The translations under genes were made by a program, and so were the position numbers. Positions 17,870 through 27,957 of a stretch of DNA of 64,000 bases are shown in pieces. Below the pieces are notes generated by a model. It saw only the letters and a program-made list of their open reading frames with translations, was not told where the DNA came from and did no database searches. The stretch lies in NCBI GenBank assembly GCA_947501355.1, contig CANMVA010000001.1, positions 1,124,001 to 1,188,000 of the forward strand, written 5' to 3'. The DNA is from an uncultured Paracoccaceae bacterium (lineage in GTDB: Bacteria > Pseudomonadota > Alphaproteobacteria > Rhodobacterales > Rhodobacteraceae). Within the stretch, counting starts at the first letter, position 1; every line of letters starts with the position of its first letter.

Positions 17870-18985
17870 GACCTTCTGCAAAATCACCGATCCGACGGAA
17901 TAGCCTGCCCCGAACGAGCAGATTAGGCCGGTATCGCCGTCCTTCATGTCTTTGGAATATTTGGCAAAAGCGATGATTGAGCCCGCAGAGGACGTGTTGG
18001 CGTAATCCTGCAGGATATTGGGCTGCTCGTGCGGTTCCGGTGTGCGGCCGAGGACCTTTTTGCCGATGAAGTCGTTCATCGTCTTATTGGCCTGATGCAG
18101 CCAAAGCCGTTTCAGATCAGTGGCTTGAACGTCCTCATCTGCCATGTGATCGGCGATATGGCGGCTGACCATGGGCAGCACTTCTTTGAAGACCTTGCGC
18201 CCGTTCTGCATGAACTGCATGTCACGGCGGTCCTCCATCTGCTCGTGAGAGCGGCGCAGGAAGCCGTTATTGTTGCGGATATTGTTGGAGAACGCGGTGG
18301 CGCAACGGGTTGATTTAACGGCAAAATACGGGCCCGCGGCCTGATCGGCCCGTTCAAGCAGGACGGCCGTTGCCACGTCGCCGAAGATGAAGTGACAGTC
18401 CCGGTCGCGCCATTCCAGATGCGCCGAACAAATCTCGGGATTGACGACCAACGCGCTGTTAATGCTGCCGGATTTGATCATGTCGGCGGCGGCCTGAATG
18501 CCGAAGGTCGCCGAGGAACAGGCGACGTTCATATCAAAGCCAAACCCTTGAATTCCAAGGAGTTCCTGGATTTCGATGGCAATGGCAGGGTAGGCGCGTT
18601 CGTGATTGGAGGCCGCGCAGAGAACAGTATCAACATCAGAGGCGGTTTTGCCTGCCATATCAAGCGCTTGCTGGCAGGCTTTGACGCCCATTTCAGCCAT
18701 GAGCGACGGCGCATCGTCGGCGCGCGGCGCAAAGAGTGGGTGCATCGTTTTCGGGTCGAGGATGCCATCCTTGTCGATCACATGGCGCTGCTCGATACCC
18801 GACGCGGACGTGATGAAATTCGAGGAGGAATGGGCCTTGGCCTCGATCTTGCCAGACGCGATTTCATCCGCATTTTCAGCGTTGTACCGATCAACATAGG
18901 CGTTAAACGCGACAACAAGCTCGTCGTTTGTAATGACCTGTTCGGGCGTGAAAACGCCGCTTCCGGTGATGGCTGGCTGAAGCAT
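17864..18985 (-). CDS. Beta-ketoacyl-ACP synthase III family protein
   Basis: The 373-residue thiolase-fold enzyme condenses acyl-CoA with malonyl-ACP in the KAS III manner. The catalytic triad is visible: Cys156 in NVACSSATFG, His297 in LWLHQANKTM, and Asn330 in YANTSSAGS. It is about 50 residues longer than housekeeping FabH, with extra sequence near residues 25-55 and 72-92, which places it in a FabH-like paralogue group. The ATG at 18985 has GAGGGGG upstream. It is not in a fatty-acid gene cluster, so it may act on a special acyl chain. The gene upstream on the same strand is carB. Confidence 0.88.
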   Translation of the reverse strand: MLQPAITGSGVFTPEQVITNDELVVAFNAYVDRYNAENADEIASGKIEAKAHSSSNFITSASGIEQRHVIDKDGILDPKTMHPLFAPRADDAPSLMAEMGVKACQQALDMAGKTASDVDTVLCAASNHERAYPAIAIEIQELLGIQGFGFDMNVACSSATFGIQAAADMIKSGSINSALVVNPEICSAHLEWRDRDCHFIFGDVATAVLLERADQAAGPYFAVKSTRCATAFSNNIRNNNGFLRRSHEQMEDRRDMQFMQNGRKVFKEVLPMVSRHIADHMADEDVQATDLKRLWLHQANKTMNDFIGKKVLGRTPEPHEQPNILQDYANTSSAGSIIAFAKYSKDMKDGDTGLICSFGAGYSVGSVILQKVG

Positions 18986-19054
18986 CGGACCCCCTCGCAT
19001 ACGGTTGCAAGACAGGACAGTATGAGGCGTCAAAGGTCAAGCGGGACGCGGCGT

Positions 19055-22000
19055 CTAGCCTTCTTGCAACGCCACAACGCCAACCTCGCCCTCAACCCGC
19101 GCTTTCATCGCTAACGCTGCGGCGTGGCTGGCCGCTGCCGTAGTGAAGTAGGGGATCTTGTCCATCAGGGCGACGTTGCGGATGTCGCGGCTGTCGGCGA
19201 TGGCCATGGCGCCCTCGGTGGTGTTCATCACAAGGCTGATCTTGCCGTCTTTCAGCTGGTCAACCACGTTGGGTTTGCCCTCGTAGACCTTCTTGACCAC
19301 TTCGACTTCGAGCCCTTGATCTGACAGCCATTTCGCGGTGCCGGAGGTGGCGATCAACGCGTGGCCGAGGGCCGCGACAGTGCGGGCGGCTTCCAGCATG
19401 TCGGGGGTCTTGTCGTCGTCCCGGATCGACAGGAACACCTTGCCTTCGCCGTTCTGGGGCAGGTCAGTGCCAGCACCCATCTGGGCCTTCAGGAAAGCGC
19501 GGTGGAAATTGGCGTCTGAGCCCATGACTTCGCCGGTGGAGCGCATTTCGGGGCCGAGGATCGTGTCAACGCCGGGGAAGCGGGCGAAGGGGAGGACGGC
19601 TTCTTTGACCGCGTATGTGTCAATTTCGGGATCGACGAGGTCGAAGTTGCTGAGCGGCTCACCAGCCATAACGCGGGCGGCGATGGTGGCGATGGGGCTG
19701 TTCACGGCCTTGGCCACGAAAGGCACTGTACGCGAGGCGCGGGGGTTAACCTCAATTAAGAAGATTTCACCATCTTTGACGGCGTATTGGACGTTCATCA
19801 GGCCGACAACATTGAGGGCGAGGGCGAGCGCTTCGGTCTGGCGGCGCAGCTCGGTGATGATGTTGGCGGGCAGGGAGTAGGGCGGCAGGGAACAGGCGCT
19901 GTCACCGGAGTGGACGCCCGCTTCTTCGATATGCTGCATGATGCCCGCGACATGGACCTGGGTGCCGTCGCTGATCGCGTCCACGTCGATTTCGACCGCG
20001 CCGGAAAGGTAGCTGTCGAGCAGGACGGGGCTGTCGCCGGAAACGACGACGGCTTCGTTGATATAGCGCTCCAGCTGGGCATCGTCGCGGACGATTTCCA
20101 TGGCGCGGCCACCTAGGACGTACGAGGGGCGGATCACCAGTGGGTAGCCGACCTGGCCTGCGATCTTCATGGCTTCCATGCCGGAGCTTGCGATGCCGTT
20201 TTTCGGTTGTTTGAGGTCGAGGCGTTCGACAAGCGCTTGGAAACGCTCACGATCTTCGGCCAGATCAATTGCGTCGGGCGTGGTGCCGAGGATCGGGATG
20301 CCTTCGGCTTCAAGCGCGTTGGCGAGCTTCAGGGGGGTCTGGCCGCCGAACTGGACGATGACGCCGTGGAGCGTGCCGTTTTCCTGCTCGACCCGCAGGA
20401 TTTCCATGACGTGTTCGAAGGTGAGCGGCTCGAAATAGAGCCGGTCGGAGGTGTCGTAATCGGTCGAGACGGTCTCGGGGTTGCAGTTGACCATGATCGT
20501 CTCGTAGCCTGCGTCGGTCAGCGCGTAACAGGCGTGACAGCAGCAGTAATCAAACTCGATCCCCTGGCCGATGCGGTTGGGACCGCCGCCGAGGATGACA
20601 ACTTTTTTGCGGTCAGAGGGACGGGCTTCACATTCCACGTCGCCCATCACGGGGCTCTCATAGGTGGAATACATGTAGGGGGTCTGGGCCTCGAACTCGG
20701 CGGCGCAGGTGTCGATGCGTTTGAAGACGGCGGTGACGCCGAGGTTAATGCGCGCGCGGCGCACGTTGTCTTCGTCGCGGCCCGTGAGGATTGCAAGGCG
20801 GGCGTCAGTGAAGCCCATCATTTTGAGCGCGCGCAGGTCGTCGGCATTGGTGGGCAGGCCGTTTTTGCGGATCGCGGCCTCAGTCTCGATGATCTCGCGA
20901 ATGCGGGCAAGGAACCACGGGTCGAACATGGTGACGCCATGGATTTCGTCATCGGTCAGGCCTTCGCGCATGGCCTGGGCGATGGTGCGCAGACGGTCGG
21001 GGGTCTGCTGGCTGATTGCCTTGATGACGGCGGATTTTTCGGGCGCGCCATCGATGGCGATTTCATCGAAGCCCGTCAGGTCGGTTTCCATGGAGGCGAG
21101 GGCTTTTTGCAGGCTCTCGTGGATGGTGCGGCCGATGGACATGGCCTCGCCCACGGATTTCATGGCGGTGGTCAGGTAAGGCTCGGAGCCGGGGAATTTC
21201 TCGAACGCGAAGCGCGGGATTTTGGTGACGACATAGTCAATGGTCGGCTCGAAGGAGGCGGGGGTGACGCCGGTGATGTCGTTGTCGAGCTCGTCCAATG
21301 TATAGCCCACGGCGAGCTTCGCGGCGATTTTGGCGATGGGGAAGCCGGTGGCTTTGGAGGCGAGCGCGGAGGAGCGCGACACACGTGGGTTCATCTCGAT
21401 CACGACCATGCGCCCATCGGCGGGATTGATCGCCCATTGGACGTTGGAGCCGCCCGTTTCGACACCGATCTCGCGCAGGACGGCGATCGAGCCGTTGCGC
21501 ATGATCTGGTATTCCTTGTCGGTCAGCGTCAGCGCGGGGGCGACTGTGATGCTGTCGCCGGTATGCACGCCCATCGGGTCGACGTTTTCGATGGCGCAGA
21601 CGATGATGGCGTTGTCGGCGCGGTCGCGGACGACCTCCATCTCGAACTCTTTCCAGCCCAGCAGGCTTTCGTCGATCAGGATCTGGTTGACGGGGGAGGC
21701 GTCGAGGCCGGTCTTGCAGAAATGCTCGTATTCATCGCGGTTATAGGCGACGCCGCCGCCGGTGCCGCCAAGGGTGAAGGCGGGGCGAATGATGGCCGGC
21801 AGGCCGATGTCTTCGAGCGCGGCCATGCATTCGTCCATCGTGTTGGCGATGGTGGCACGGGGGTTTTCCAGACCAAGGCGGTCCATCGCTTCGCGGAAGA
21901 GCTTGCGGTCTTCTGCCATCTCAATCGCGTCGCGCTTGGCGCCGATCATCTCGACGCCGAACTTGTCGAGCACGCCCATTTCCTCAAGCGCGAGCGAGGT

Positions 22001-22291
22001 GTTCAGACCGGTCTGACCGCCCATCGTGGGGAGCAGTGCATCAGGGCGCTCTTTCTCGATGATTTTGGCGACGATTTCGGGGGTGATCGGTTCAATGTAA
22101 GTGGCGTCGGCCAGCCCCGGATCGGTCATGATCGTGGCGGGGTTCGAGTTGACGAGGATGACGCGGTAGCCTTCTTCGCGCAGGGCCTTGCAGGCTTGCG
22201 CACCGGAATAGTCGAACTCGCAGGCCTGGCCGATCACAATGGGGCCGGCTCCGATAATCATGATGGAATTGATGTCGGTGCGTTTTGGCAT
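19055..22291 (-). CDS. carB: Carbamoyl-phosphate synthase large subunit
   Basis: The 1078-residue subunit makes carbamoyl phosphate from ammonia, bicarbonate and two ATP for arginine and pyrimidine synthesis. Two ATP-grasp halves are visible, each beginning with a [15 protein letters not shown]- or [15 protein letters not shown]-type segment (about 13-27 and 570-584). The C-terminal allosteric MGS-like domain follows. The ATG at 22291 (start MPKRTDI) matches homologues; the longer frame adds 20 unlikely residues. carA is not adjacent, which is usual in this group. An imperfect direct repeat lies upstream. Confidence 0.98.
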   Translation of the reverse strand: MPKRTDINSIMIIGAGPIVIGQACEFDYSGAQACKALREEGYRVILVNSNPATIMTDPGLADATYIEPITPEIVAKIIEKERPDALLPTMGGQTGLNTSLALEEMGVLDKFGVEMIGAKRDAIEMAEDRKLFREAMDRLGLENPRATIANTMDECMAALEDIGLPAIIRPAFTLGGTGGGVAYNRDEYEHFCKTGLDASPVNQILIDESLLGWKEFEMEVVRDRADNAIIVCAIENVDPMGVHTGDSITVAPALTLTDKEYQIMRNGSIAVLREIGVETGGSNVQWAINPADGRMVVIEMNPRVSRSSALASKATGFPIAKIAAKLAVGYTLDELDNDITGVTPASFEPTIDYVVTKIPRFAFEKFPGSEPYLTTAMKSVGEAMSIGRTIHESLQKALASMETDLTGFDEIAIDGAPEKSAVIKAISQQTPDRLRTIAQAMREGLTDDEIHGVTMFDPWFLARIREIIETEAAIRKNGLPTNADDLRALKMMGFTDARLAILTGRDEDNVRRARINLGVTAVFKRIDTCAAEFEAQTPYMYSTYESPVMGDVECEARPSDRKKVVILGGGPNRIGQGIEFDYCCCHACYALTDAGYETIMVNCNPETVSTDYDTSDRLYFEPLTFEHVMEILRVEQENGTLHGVIVQFGGQTPLKLANALEAEGIPILGTTPDAIDLAEDRERFQALVERLDLKQPKNGIASSGMEAMKIAGQVGYPLVIRPSYVLGGRAMEIVRDDAQLERYINEAVVVSGDSPVLLDSYLSGAVEIDVDAISDGTQVHVAGIMQHIEEAGVHSGDSACSLPPYSLPANIITELRRQTEALALALNVVGLMNVQYAVKDGEIFLIEVNPRASRTVPFVAKAVNSPIATIAARVMAGEPLSNFDLVDPEIDTYAVKEAVLPFARFPGVDTILGPEMRSTGEVMGSDANFHRAFLKAQMGAGTDLPQNGEGKVFLSIRDDDKTPDMLEAARTVAALGHALIATSGTAKWLSDQGLEVEVVKKVYEGKPNVVDQLKDGKISLVMNTTEGAMAIADSRDIRNVALMDKIPYFTTAAASHAAALAMKARVEGEVGVVALQEG

Positions 22292-22327
22292 GGTGGCCCC
22301 CAGAGTTCTCCGCGCAGTGGCAGCCGC

Positions 22328-22373
22328 GCGCTCGAAAATTGTCCCGCGCACCCGTGGGCGCTCGCAAATTGTC
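22328..22373. repeat. Imperfect direct repeats upstream of carB
   Basis: GCGCTCGAAAATTGTC (22328-22343) and GCGCTCGCAAATTGTC (22358-22373) differ at one base and are 30 bases apart, about three helical turns. They lie 37-82 bases upstream of the carB start and may be binding sites for a regulator of carB. Confidence 0.45.
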
Positions 22374-22488
22374 GTGGGTTATAGGCACGCGCGGCGGCGG
22401 TGCAAGGGGTTTCGCGCGGGTTCGCCAGCGTGCGGGCGCGTAAATGCCGTCTTGGGTGCAAAGAATTGCCCGATTTGAGGTGTATGCG

Positions 22489-23514
22489 ATGCCAAAGCGC
22501 GGTGTGCGCGCATGTGGTGGGACGGTGTCTATGGCGCTCTTCTTTCGGATCAGTCTGGTCTATTTCATCGCCGCGATTGGCCTTGTAGCGGTCGTGCGAG
22601 ACGATCTGGTGACGCTTGTGATGGGCGCTTGGTTGTCGACCGTGAACGTCGCCCCCCGTCTTGTTCTGGCGACGGTCTGTGTGGCGCTGTTGAGCCTGAC
22701 GGTGATGTATTTTGTGCGCAAAACGGCGTTCAAGGACACAGGAGTTGCTATCGGCTTTGCTTTCGCCGGGACGCTCTTCTTTCACATGGGCTTCGGGCTT
22801 GTGAAAACGACAATCCCCTATCTGGTGCCGTTCTATGCCGATCCGATCTTTGCAGAGATGGACCGCGTCCTGCATGGCGGTGTTGACCCGTGGGTCTGGG
22901 TCTACGGGTGGAGCGATGTGATCCCTTATGGCCGTATTCTGGACCTTTACATGGGCGTGTGGTGGGTCCCGGCGATCTGCTTTGCGGTGCTGATCGCTGC
23001 GGTGGATCGCGATGCGGCGCGGGTGCAGCGGTTTGTGCTGCTCTACGTGATTGCGTGGGTGGTGTGCGGCAATGTGCTGGCGCTGATGGGAAGCTCTGTC
23101 GGACCCGTTTATTATGATCGCATCTATGGCGGTGACCGTTTTGCGGCGCTTGAGGCCGCGATGGCTGCGGGCGCCTTGGACGGCCATCTGATTGCACAGA
23201 TTCAGGAATGGCTGTGGCGCGTTTATGCAGAGCATGGGCAGGCGGTGGGGTCGGGCATTTCAGCCTTCCCAAGCGTGCATGTCTCTGTCTCGACAGTGAT
23301 CGCGCTCTATCTTTGGGAACGGTCGCGTTGGCTTGCGCCGGTCGGCATCGTCTTTCTTGCGCTGATCCAGCTGCTGTCGGTTTATACGGGCTATCACTAT
23401 GCTATCGACGGGTATGCGTCCATGATTGTGGTGGGTCTGGTCTGGGGGCTGCTGCGGCGACGGGACGGGGCGACCGGGGCCGCGGCGTCCGATCTGAAGG
23501 CCGCGACTGTCTAA
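22489..23514 (+). CDS. PAP2 superfamily membrane phosphatase
   Basis: The protein is 341 residues from the ATG at 22489, which has GAGG upstream; a frame from 22444 has no ribosome site. It has about six or seven membrane segments. PAP2 motifs are SAFPSVH (about 258-264), where the His is expected to be catalytic, and GYHYAIDGY (about 301-309) with the second His and Asp. The layout resembles AUR1/inositol phosphotransferase-like members of the PAP2 group. It would act on lipid phosphates at the inner membrane. It sits between carB and bchE with no evident link to bacteriochlorophyll synthesis. Confidence 0.88.
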   Translation: MPKRGVRACGGTVSMALFFRISLVYFIAAIGLVAVVRDDLVTLVMGAWLSTVNVAPRLVLATVCVALLSLTVMYFVRKTAFKDTGVAIGFAFAGTLFFHMGFGLVKTTIPYLVPFYADPIFAEMDRVLHGGVDPWVWVYGWSDVIPYGRILDLYMGVWWVPAICFAVLIAAVDRDAARVQRFVLLYVIAWVVCGNVLALMGSSVGPVYYDRIYGGDRFAALEAAMAAGALDGHLIAQIQEWLWRVYAEHGQAVGSGISAFPSVHVSVSTVIALYLWERSRWLAPVGIVFLALIQLLSVYTGYHYAIDGYASMIVVGLVWGLLRRRDGATGAAASDLKAATV

Positions 23515-23524
23515 ATTTCAAGAC

Positions 23525-23538
23525 TTGATCTGTGTCAA
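23525..23538 (+). promoter_or_regulatory. FNR-like box upstream of bchE
   Basis: TTGAT-CTGT-GTCAA matches the FNR/FnrL consensus TTGAT-N4-ATCAA at nine of ten positions. It lies 57-70 bases ahead of the bchE start and overlaps the PpsR box. In Rhodobacter, bchE is activated by FnrL under low oxygen, which agrees with this site. Confidence 0.6.
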
Positions 23539-23550
23539 CTTAAATTGACA
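23533..23550. promoter_or_regulatory. PpsR/CrtJ-type operator upstream of bchE
   Basis: TGTCAACTTAAATTGACA fits TGT-N12-ACA exactly and is palindromic (GTGTCAA/TTGACAC with a six-base centre). PpsR (CrtJ) represses photosynthesis genes aerobically through such sites. It begins inside the FNR-like box, so the two regulators would compete. Confidence 0.8.
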
Positions 23551-23594
23551 CGCCTTATGTCAGTCTTCTGCAAAAGGCTGCAGGGAGTCGATCT

Positions 23595-25259
23595 ATGCGT
23601 ATTCTATTCGTTCATCCGAACTATCGCTCTGGCGGGGCGGAGATTGCGGGAAGCTGGCCGCCTGCCTGGGTCGCGTATCTGTCGGGGTCTTTGCGAGACG
23701 CGGGCTTTGACGACATTCAGTTCATTGATGCGATGACGAATGATATCTCGGATGAGGACCTCTCGGACATGATCGCCGAGGCCGCGCCGGACGTCGTGGG
23801 GGTCACTGCGATCACGCCGTCGATCTACAAGGCGGAGAGGATTCTGGAGATCGCGCAAGAGCGGGTGCCGGATGCGGTGCGCGTGATGGGCGGGGTGCAT
23901 CCGACATTCATGTATAAGCAGGTGCTGTCCGAAGCGCCTTGGGTCGATGTGATCGTGCGCGGTGAAGGTGAGGAGATCGTCACCGAGCTGATGCTGGCCA
24001 TCGAGGACGGGCGTTGGCCCGCGGACCGCCATAAGATCAAAGGCCTGGCGTTTCGTGACGGCGACGAGATCGTGGCGACGCAGGCGGCCTCCACCGTGAA
24101 GGATCTGGATTCGATCAACCCGGATTGGTCCATTCTGGAGTGGGACAAGTACATCTACATCCCGCTCAATACGAAGGTCGCGATCCCGAACATGGCGCGG
24201 GGCTGTCCGTTTACCTGTTCGTTCTGCTCGCAGTGGAAGTTCTGGCGCGATTACCGGGTACGCAACCCTGTGAAGGTCGTGGATGAGATCGAGAAGCTGG
24301 TGAATGAAGAGGGCGTTGGCTTCTTTATTCTCGCGGATGAAGAGCCGACGATCAACAAGAAGAAATTCGTTCAGTTCTGTGAAGAGCTGATCGCGCGCGG
24401 GCTTCCCGACAAGGTGAAATGGGGCATCAACACGCGGGTAACGGATATCTACCGCGACCGCGATCTGCTGAAGTTTTATCGCAAGGCGGGGCTGGTGCAT
24501 GTGAGCCTTGGAACCGAGGCCGCGGCTCAGATGAAGCTGGATCAGTTCAACAAGGAAACCAAGGTTGAAGAGAACAAGGAGGCCATTCGCCTCTTGCGCG
24601 AGGCCGATATTCTAGTCGAAGCGCAGTTCATCGTGGGACTGGATAACGAGACGCCCGAGACCCTGAACGAGACTTACGAGATGGCGTGGGACTGGCAGCC
24701 CGATCTGGCCAACTGGGCGATGTATACGCCCTGGCCGTTCACGCCGCTGTTTCAGGAGTTGAGCGACAAGGTCGAGGTGTTTGATTTCTCCAAATACAAT
24801 TTCGTCACACCAATCATGAAGCCCAAAGAGATGGAGCGGGGCGAATTGCTGGACGGCGTGATGAATAATTACCGGCGCTTTTACATGAAAAAGGCGCTTT
24901 TTCACTATCCGTGGAGGGGGACCGGCTTCAGGCGGCGCTATCTTTTAGGCTGCCTGAAGGCTTTTGCCAAAGCGGGCTTCGCACGGACCTTCTACGATCT
25001 GGGCAAGGCGGGCTATTGGGGGCCGCAATCGAAAGACAAGGTGGATTTCCACTTTGACGAGACGCGCACGATTGCCGAGGCGCAGATGGACGATTGGGAC
25101 GCCTCTGCCGACAAGGCGCGCCGTGCGGCGGAGCGGCGGGAGGCGATCCGCAAGCAGGGCAAAGAACGCGCGATTGAGCGGAACGCGGCTTTCAAGATGC
25201 CCAACGGCGCTGAAATCAAAGCCTGCGGTGGGGGCACGGAGCAGATGGAGGACGTCTGA
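23595..25259 (+). CDS. bchE: Mg-protoporphyrin IX monomethyl ester oxidative cyclase, anaerobic (BchE)
   Basis: The 554-residue B12-binding radical-SAM enzyme closes the isocyclic fifth ring of bacteriochlorophyll without oxygen. The N-terminal cobalamin-binding domain covers about residues 1-140 ([22 protein letters not shown] at 98-105; VRGEGEE at 121-127). The radical-SAM iron-sulfur motif is C204-x3-C208-x2-C211 ([11 protein letters not shown]). The C-terminal part carries the YFMKKA-like region seen in BchE proteins. The start has AGGGAG upstream. It is followed one base later by bchJ. FNR-like and PpsR boxes upstream support oxygen and light control. Presence implies a phototrophic organism or a recent loss of the trait. 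Confidence 0.93.
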   Translation: MRILFVHPNYRSGGAEIAGSWPPAWVAYLSGSLRDAGFDDIQFIDAMTNDISDEDLSDMIAEAAPDVVGVTAITPSIYKAERILEIAQERVPDAVRVMGGVHPTFMYKQVLSEAPWVDVIVRGEGEEIVTELMLAIEDGRWPADRHKIKGLAFRDGDEIVATQAASTVKDLDSINPDWSILEWDKYIYIPLNTKVAIPNMARGCPFTCSFCSQWKFWRDYRVRNPVKVVDEIEKLVNEEGVGFFILADEEPTINKKKFVQFCEELIARGLPDKVKWGINTRVTDIYRDRDLLKFYRKAGLVHVSLGTEAAAQMKLDQFNKETKVEENKEAIRLLREADILVEAQFIVGLDNETPETLNETYEMAWDWQPDLANWAMYTPWPFTPLFQELSDKVEVFDFSKYNFVTPIMKPKEMERGELLDGVMNNYRRFYMKKALFHYPWRGTGFRRRYLLGCLKAFAKAGFARTFYDLGKAGYWGPQSKDKVDFHFDETRTIAEAQMDDWDASADKARRAAERREAIRKQGKERAIERNAAFKMPNGAEIKACGGGTEQMEDV

Positions 25260-25260
25260 C

Positions 25261-25866
25261 ATGGCCGAGACGGCACAGCGTGCGGGAGGGATCGGGCTGA
25301 TTGGCCCGAACGCTATTCTGCAGCTGGTGCCGGTCATCGAATTGGCAGGCGGGCGTGAGCTGCGCGATCAGATTTTCGCGGCGGCAGGCGTTTTTGATCT
25401 GCCTTCGGGGGATCACATGATCTCCGAAGCGCCCGCGGCGCGGGTGCATCAGGCGTTGCGCGCGCAAGTGCCGGATCTGGCGGCGGCTTTGGCATGGGAA
25501 GCCGGCAAGCGGACGGCGGATTACATCCTCGCAAACCGCATTCCGAAATTTGCGCAGACCGTGCTGAAAGGCTTGCCGTGGCGGGCCTCGGCACCGCTGC
25601 TGGCCCGCGCGATTGCCAAAAATGCGTGGACTTTCGCGGGCTCAGGCACGTTCCGGGTCATCACGCCGTATCACTTTGAACTGGCAGAAAATCCGATTGT
25701 CGCCGGGGAGCATTCTGACACGCCGCTTTGCCATTGGCATGCGGCCGTTTTCGAGCGGCTTTATCAGGTGCTTGTCCACCCTCATATGATCTGCCGGGAA
25801 ACGCAGTGCATGGCCCAAGGGGCTGACGCGTGCCGGTTCGAGTTGGCGCACCGCCAGCCGATCTGA
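25261..25866 (+). CDS. bchJ: Bacteriochlorophyll synthesis protein BchJ (V4R domain)
   Basis: The 201-residue protein carries a V4R (4-vinyl reductase) domain at its C-terminus, with ETQCMAQGADACRFEL giving the conserved cysteine pair. BchJ was first named a vinyl reductase but BciA/BchXYZ are now known to do that step; BchJ probably carries or supplies a porphyrin intermediate. The ATG lies one base after the bchE stop, so the two are co-translated. Here the pair is not followed by bchG, unlike the photosynthesis cluster of Rhodobacter. Confidence 0.9.
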   Translation: MAETAQRAGGIGLIGPNAILQLVPVIELAGGRELRDQIFAAAGVFDLPSGDHMISEAPAARVHQALRAQVPDLAAALAWEAGKRTADYILANRIPKFAQTVLKGLPWRASAPLLARAIAKNAWTFAGSGTFRVITPYHFELAENPIVAGEHSDTPLCHWHAAVFERLYQVLVHPHMICRETQCMAQGADACRFELAHRQPI

Positions 25867-25904
25867 TGCCCTTTGACTTTTGGCGATAAAGACCAGCGCG
25901 TGGC

Positions 25905-25933
25905 TTGACTTCCCGCGCGCGGGCGGGTGTATC
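25905..25933 (+). promoter_or_regulatory. Possible aspS promoter
   Basis: TTGACT at 25905-25910 and TGTATC at 25928-25933 are separated by 17 bases. It is a plausible sigma-70 promoter 36 bases before the aspS start, but the -10 match is weak. Confidence 0.35.
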
Positions 25934-25968
25934 GGCTGAAACCGATTTTGATGCCCAAAGGGACCGCT

Positions 25969-27867
25969 ATGCACGCCTATCGCAGCCATACTTGCGCCGA
26001 TCTGAACAAATCCAACGTCGGCGACGAAGTGCGCCTGTCGGGCTGGGTGCACCGGGTGCGCGACCATGGCGGGCTTTTGTTTATCGACCTGCGGGACCAT
26101 TTCGGCATGACGCAGGTGCTGGCGGACCCCGACAGCCCGGTTTTTGCCGAGATCGAAAAGGTGCGCAGCGAGTGGTGTATCCGCATCGACGGCACCGTGA
26201 AGGCGCGCGACGAGAGCCTCGTGAATGACAAAATCCCCACCGGCGAAATCGAGGTGTTTATCCGCGATATGGAAGTGCTGGGGGCGGCTGAAGAGCTGCC
26301 GCTCATGGTCTTTGGCGATCAGGAATACCCTGAGGAAACGCGGCTGCGTTATCGCTATCTGGACCTGCGTCGCGAGAAGCTGCAGCGCAATATGACGATG
26401 CGGTCGGATGTTGTCGCCTCGATTCGCAAGCGGATGTGGGACCTGAATTTCCGCGAGTATCAGACGCCGATCATCACGGCGTCCTCACCTGAAGGGGCGC
26501 GTGATTTTCTGGTGCCGTCGCGTTTGCATCCGGGCAAGTTTTACGCGCTTCCGCAAGCGCCGCAGCAATTCAAGCAGCTGCTGATGGTGTCGGGCTTCGA
26601 CAAGTATTTCCAGATCGCGCCGTGCTTTCGGGATGAGGACCCGCGGGCGGATCGCTCGCCTACGGATTTCTATCAGCTCGATATGGAGATGTCGTTTGTC
26701 ACCCAGCAGGACGTGTTCGACACAGTCTCGCCCGTGCTGGCGGGCGTGTTTGAGGAGTTTGGCGGCGGCAAGAAGGTCGATGCACCGCAGGAGTGGCCGC
26801 AGATCAGCTACCGCGATGCCGCCCTTTGGTATGGCACAGACAAGCCTGATCTGCGCAACCCGATCAAGATGCAGGTCGTGTCCGAGCACTTCGCAGGCTC
26901 TGGCTTTGCGATTTTTGCGAAGCTCTTGGAGCAGGAGGGGACCGAAATTCGGGCCATTCCGGCCCCCGGCGGGGGCAGCCGCAAGTTCTGCGACCGGATG
27001 AACGCGTTTGCGCAGAAGGAAGGGCTGCCCGGGATGGGCTATATCTTCTGGCGAGGCGGTCCTCGCATTGATGAGTTGGGCTATGAAGTCTTCGAAGAAG
27101 AAGAGGGCACGCCCATGGAAATGGCTAAGTTCCAGAGGGTCCATGAACGCAGGATGCAGTGGCATGTCGATAATCCGGATGGGTTTGAGGCAGCTGGACC
27201 GCTCGCGAAAAACATCGGCCCGGAGCGAACTGAGGCGATCCGCAAGCAGCTTGGTCTTGGCGTCGGCGATGCGGCGTTCTTCCTCGGCGGCAAGCCGTCG
27301 GCCTTTGAGACGGTCGCCGGAAAGGCGCGCGTTGAGATCGGCAATGAACTTAGTCTTACCGAGCAGGATCGGTTCGCTTTCGCGTGGATCGTCGATTTCC
27401 CGATTTATGAGAAAGACGACGAGACAGGACGCATTGATTTTGAGCATAACCCGTTCTCCATGCCCCAAGGCGGGATGGAGGCGCTGCAAGGCGATCCGCT
27501 GAAAGTGCTGGGCTATCAGTATGATCTGGCGTGCAATGGCTACGAGCTGGTCTCTGGCGCGATCCGGAACCACAGACCTGAAATCATGTTCAAAGCCTTT
27601 GAGATTGCAGGCTATGACGAGGCGGAGGTCCGCAAGCGCTTCGGCGGCATGGTGAACGCGTTCCAATACGGCGCGCCGCCCCATGGGGGCTGTGCGGCGG
27701 GGATCGACCGCATTGTGATGCTGCTGGCCGATGAGGCCAATATCCGCGAAGTGATCCTCTTCCCGATGAACCAGCGGGCGGAAGATCTGATGATGAACGC
27801 CCCCAATGAGCCGACAAATGAGCAGTTGCGCGAGTTGTCGCTGCGGGTGATCGAGCCTGACAGCTAA
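25969..27867 (+). CDS. aspS: Aspartate--tRNA ligase, with an internal insertion
   Basis: The 632-residue class II synthetase charges tRNA-Asp (and, if non-discriminating, tRNA-Asn). The OB-fold anticodon domain starts with [15 protein letters not shown]; motif 2 is [21 protein letters not shown]; the motif 3 Arg lies in [14 protein letters not shown] near the end. The ATG at 25969 follows AAGGGA. Homologues of this group are near 590 residues. The excess lies at about residues 363-406, between IFW and AAGPLAKN in the GAD domain: an acidic then charged segment ([17 protein letters not shown] and onward). A clear terminator follows. Confidence 0.95.
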   Translation: MHAYRSHTCADLNKSNVGDEVRLSGWVHRVRDHGGLLFIDLRDHFGMTQVLADPDSPVFAEIEKVRSEWCIRIDGTVKARDESLVNDKIPTGEIEVFIRDMEVLGAAEELPLMVFGDQEYPEETRLRYRYLDLRREKLQRNMTMRSDVVASIRKRMWDLNFREYQTPIITASSPEGARDFLVPSRLHPGKFYALPQAPQQFKQLLMVSGFDKYFQIAPCFRDEDPRADRSPTDFYQLDMEMSFVTQQDVFDTVSPVLAGVFEEFGGGKKVDAPQEWPQISYRDAALWYGTDKPDLRNPIKMQVVSEHFAGSGFAIFAKLLEQEGTEIRAIPAPGGGSRKFCDRMNAFAQKEGLPGMGYIFWRGGPRIDELGYEVFEEEEGTPMEMAKFQRVHERRMQWHVDNPDGFEAAGPLAKNIGPERTEAIRKQLGLGVGDAAFFLGGKPSAFETVAGKARVEIGNELSLTEQDRFAFAWIVDFPIYEKDDETGRIDFEHNPFSMPQGGMEALQGDPLKVLGYQYDLACNGYELVSGAIRNHRPEIMFKAFEIAGYDEAEVRKRFGGMVNAFQYGAPPHGGCAAGIDRIVMLLADEANIREVILFPMNQRAEDLMMNAPNEPTNEQLRELSLRVIEPDS

Positions 27868-27891
27868 GCGGCGCTGAAAACAGTTAATCTC

Positions 27892-27923
27892 AAAAGGGCG
27901 GGGGTGACATTTCCCGCCCTTTT
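27892..27923 (+). terminator. Rho-independent terminator of aspS
   Basis: AAAAGGGCGGG pairs perfectly with CCCGCCCTTTT around a ten-base loop, followed by CTTATG. Its 3' end overlaps the leader of the DUF1800 gene. Confidence 0.85.
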
Positions 27924-27957
27924 CTTATGTTTCTGGGGCAACTTCGCGAGGGCGCTG

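Noticed and set aside
20207-22384. A 725-codon open frame opposite carB
   Set aside because: Antisense shadow of a GC-rich gene; low-complexity Gly/Asp/Val composition and no family resemblance.
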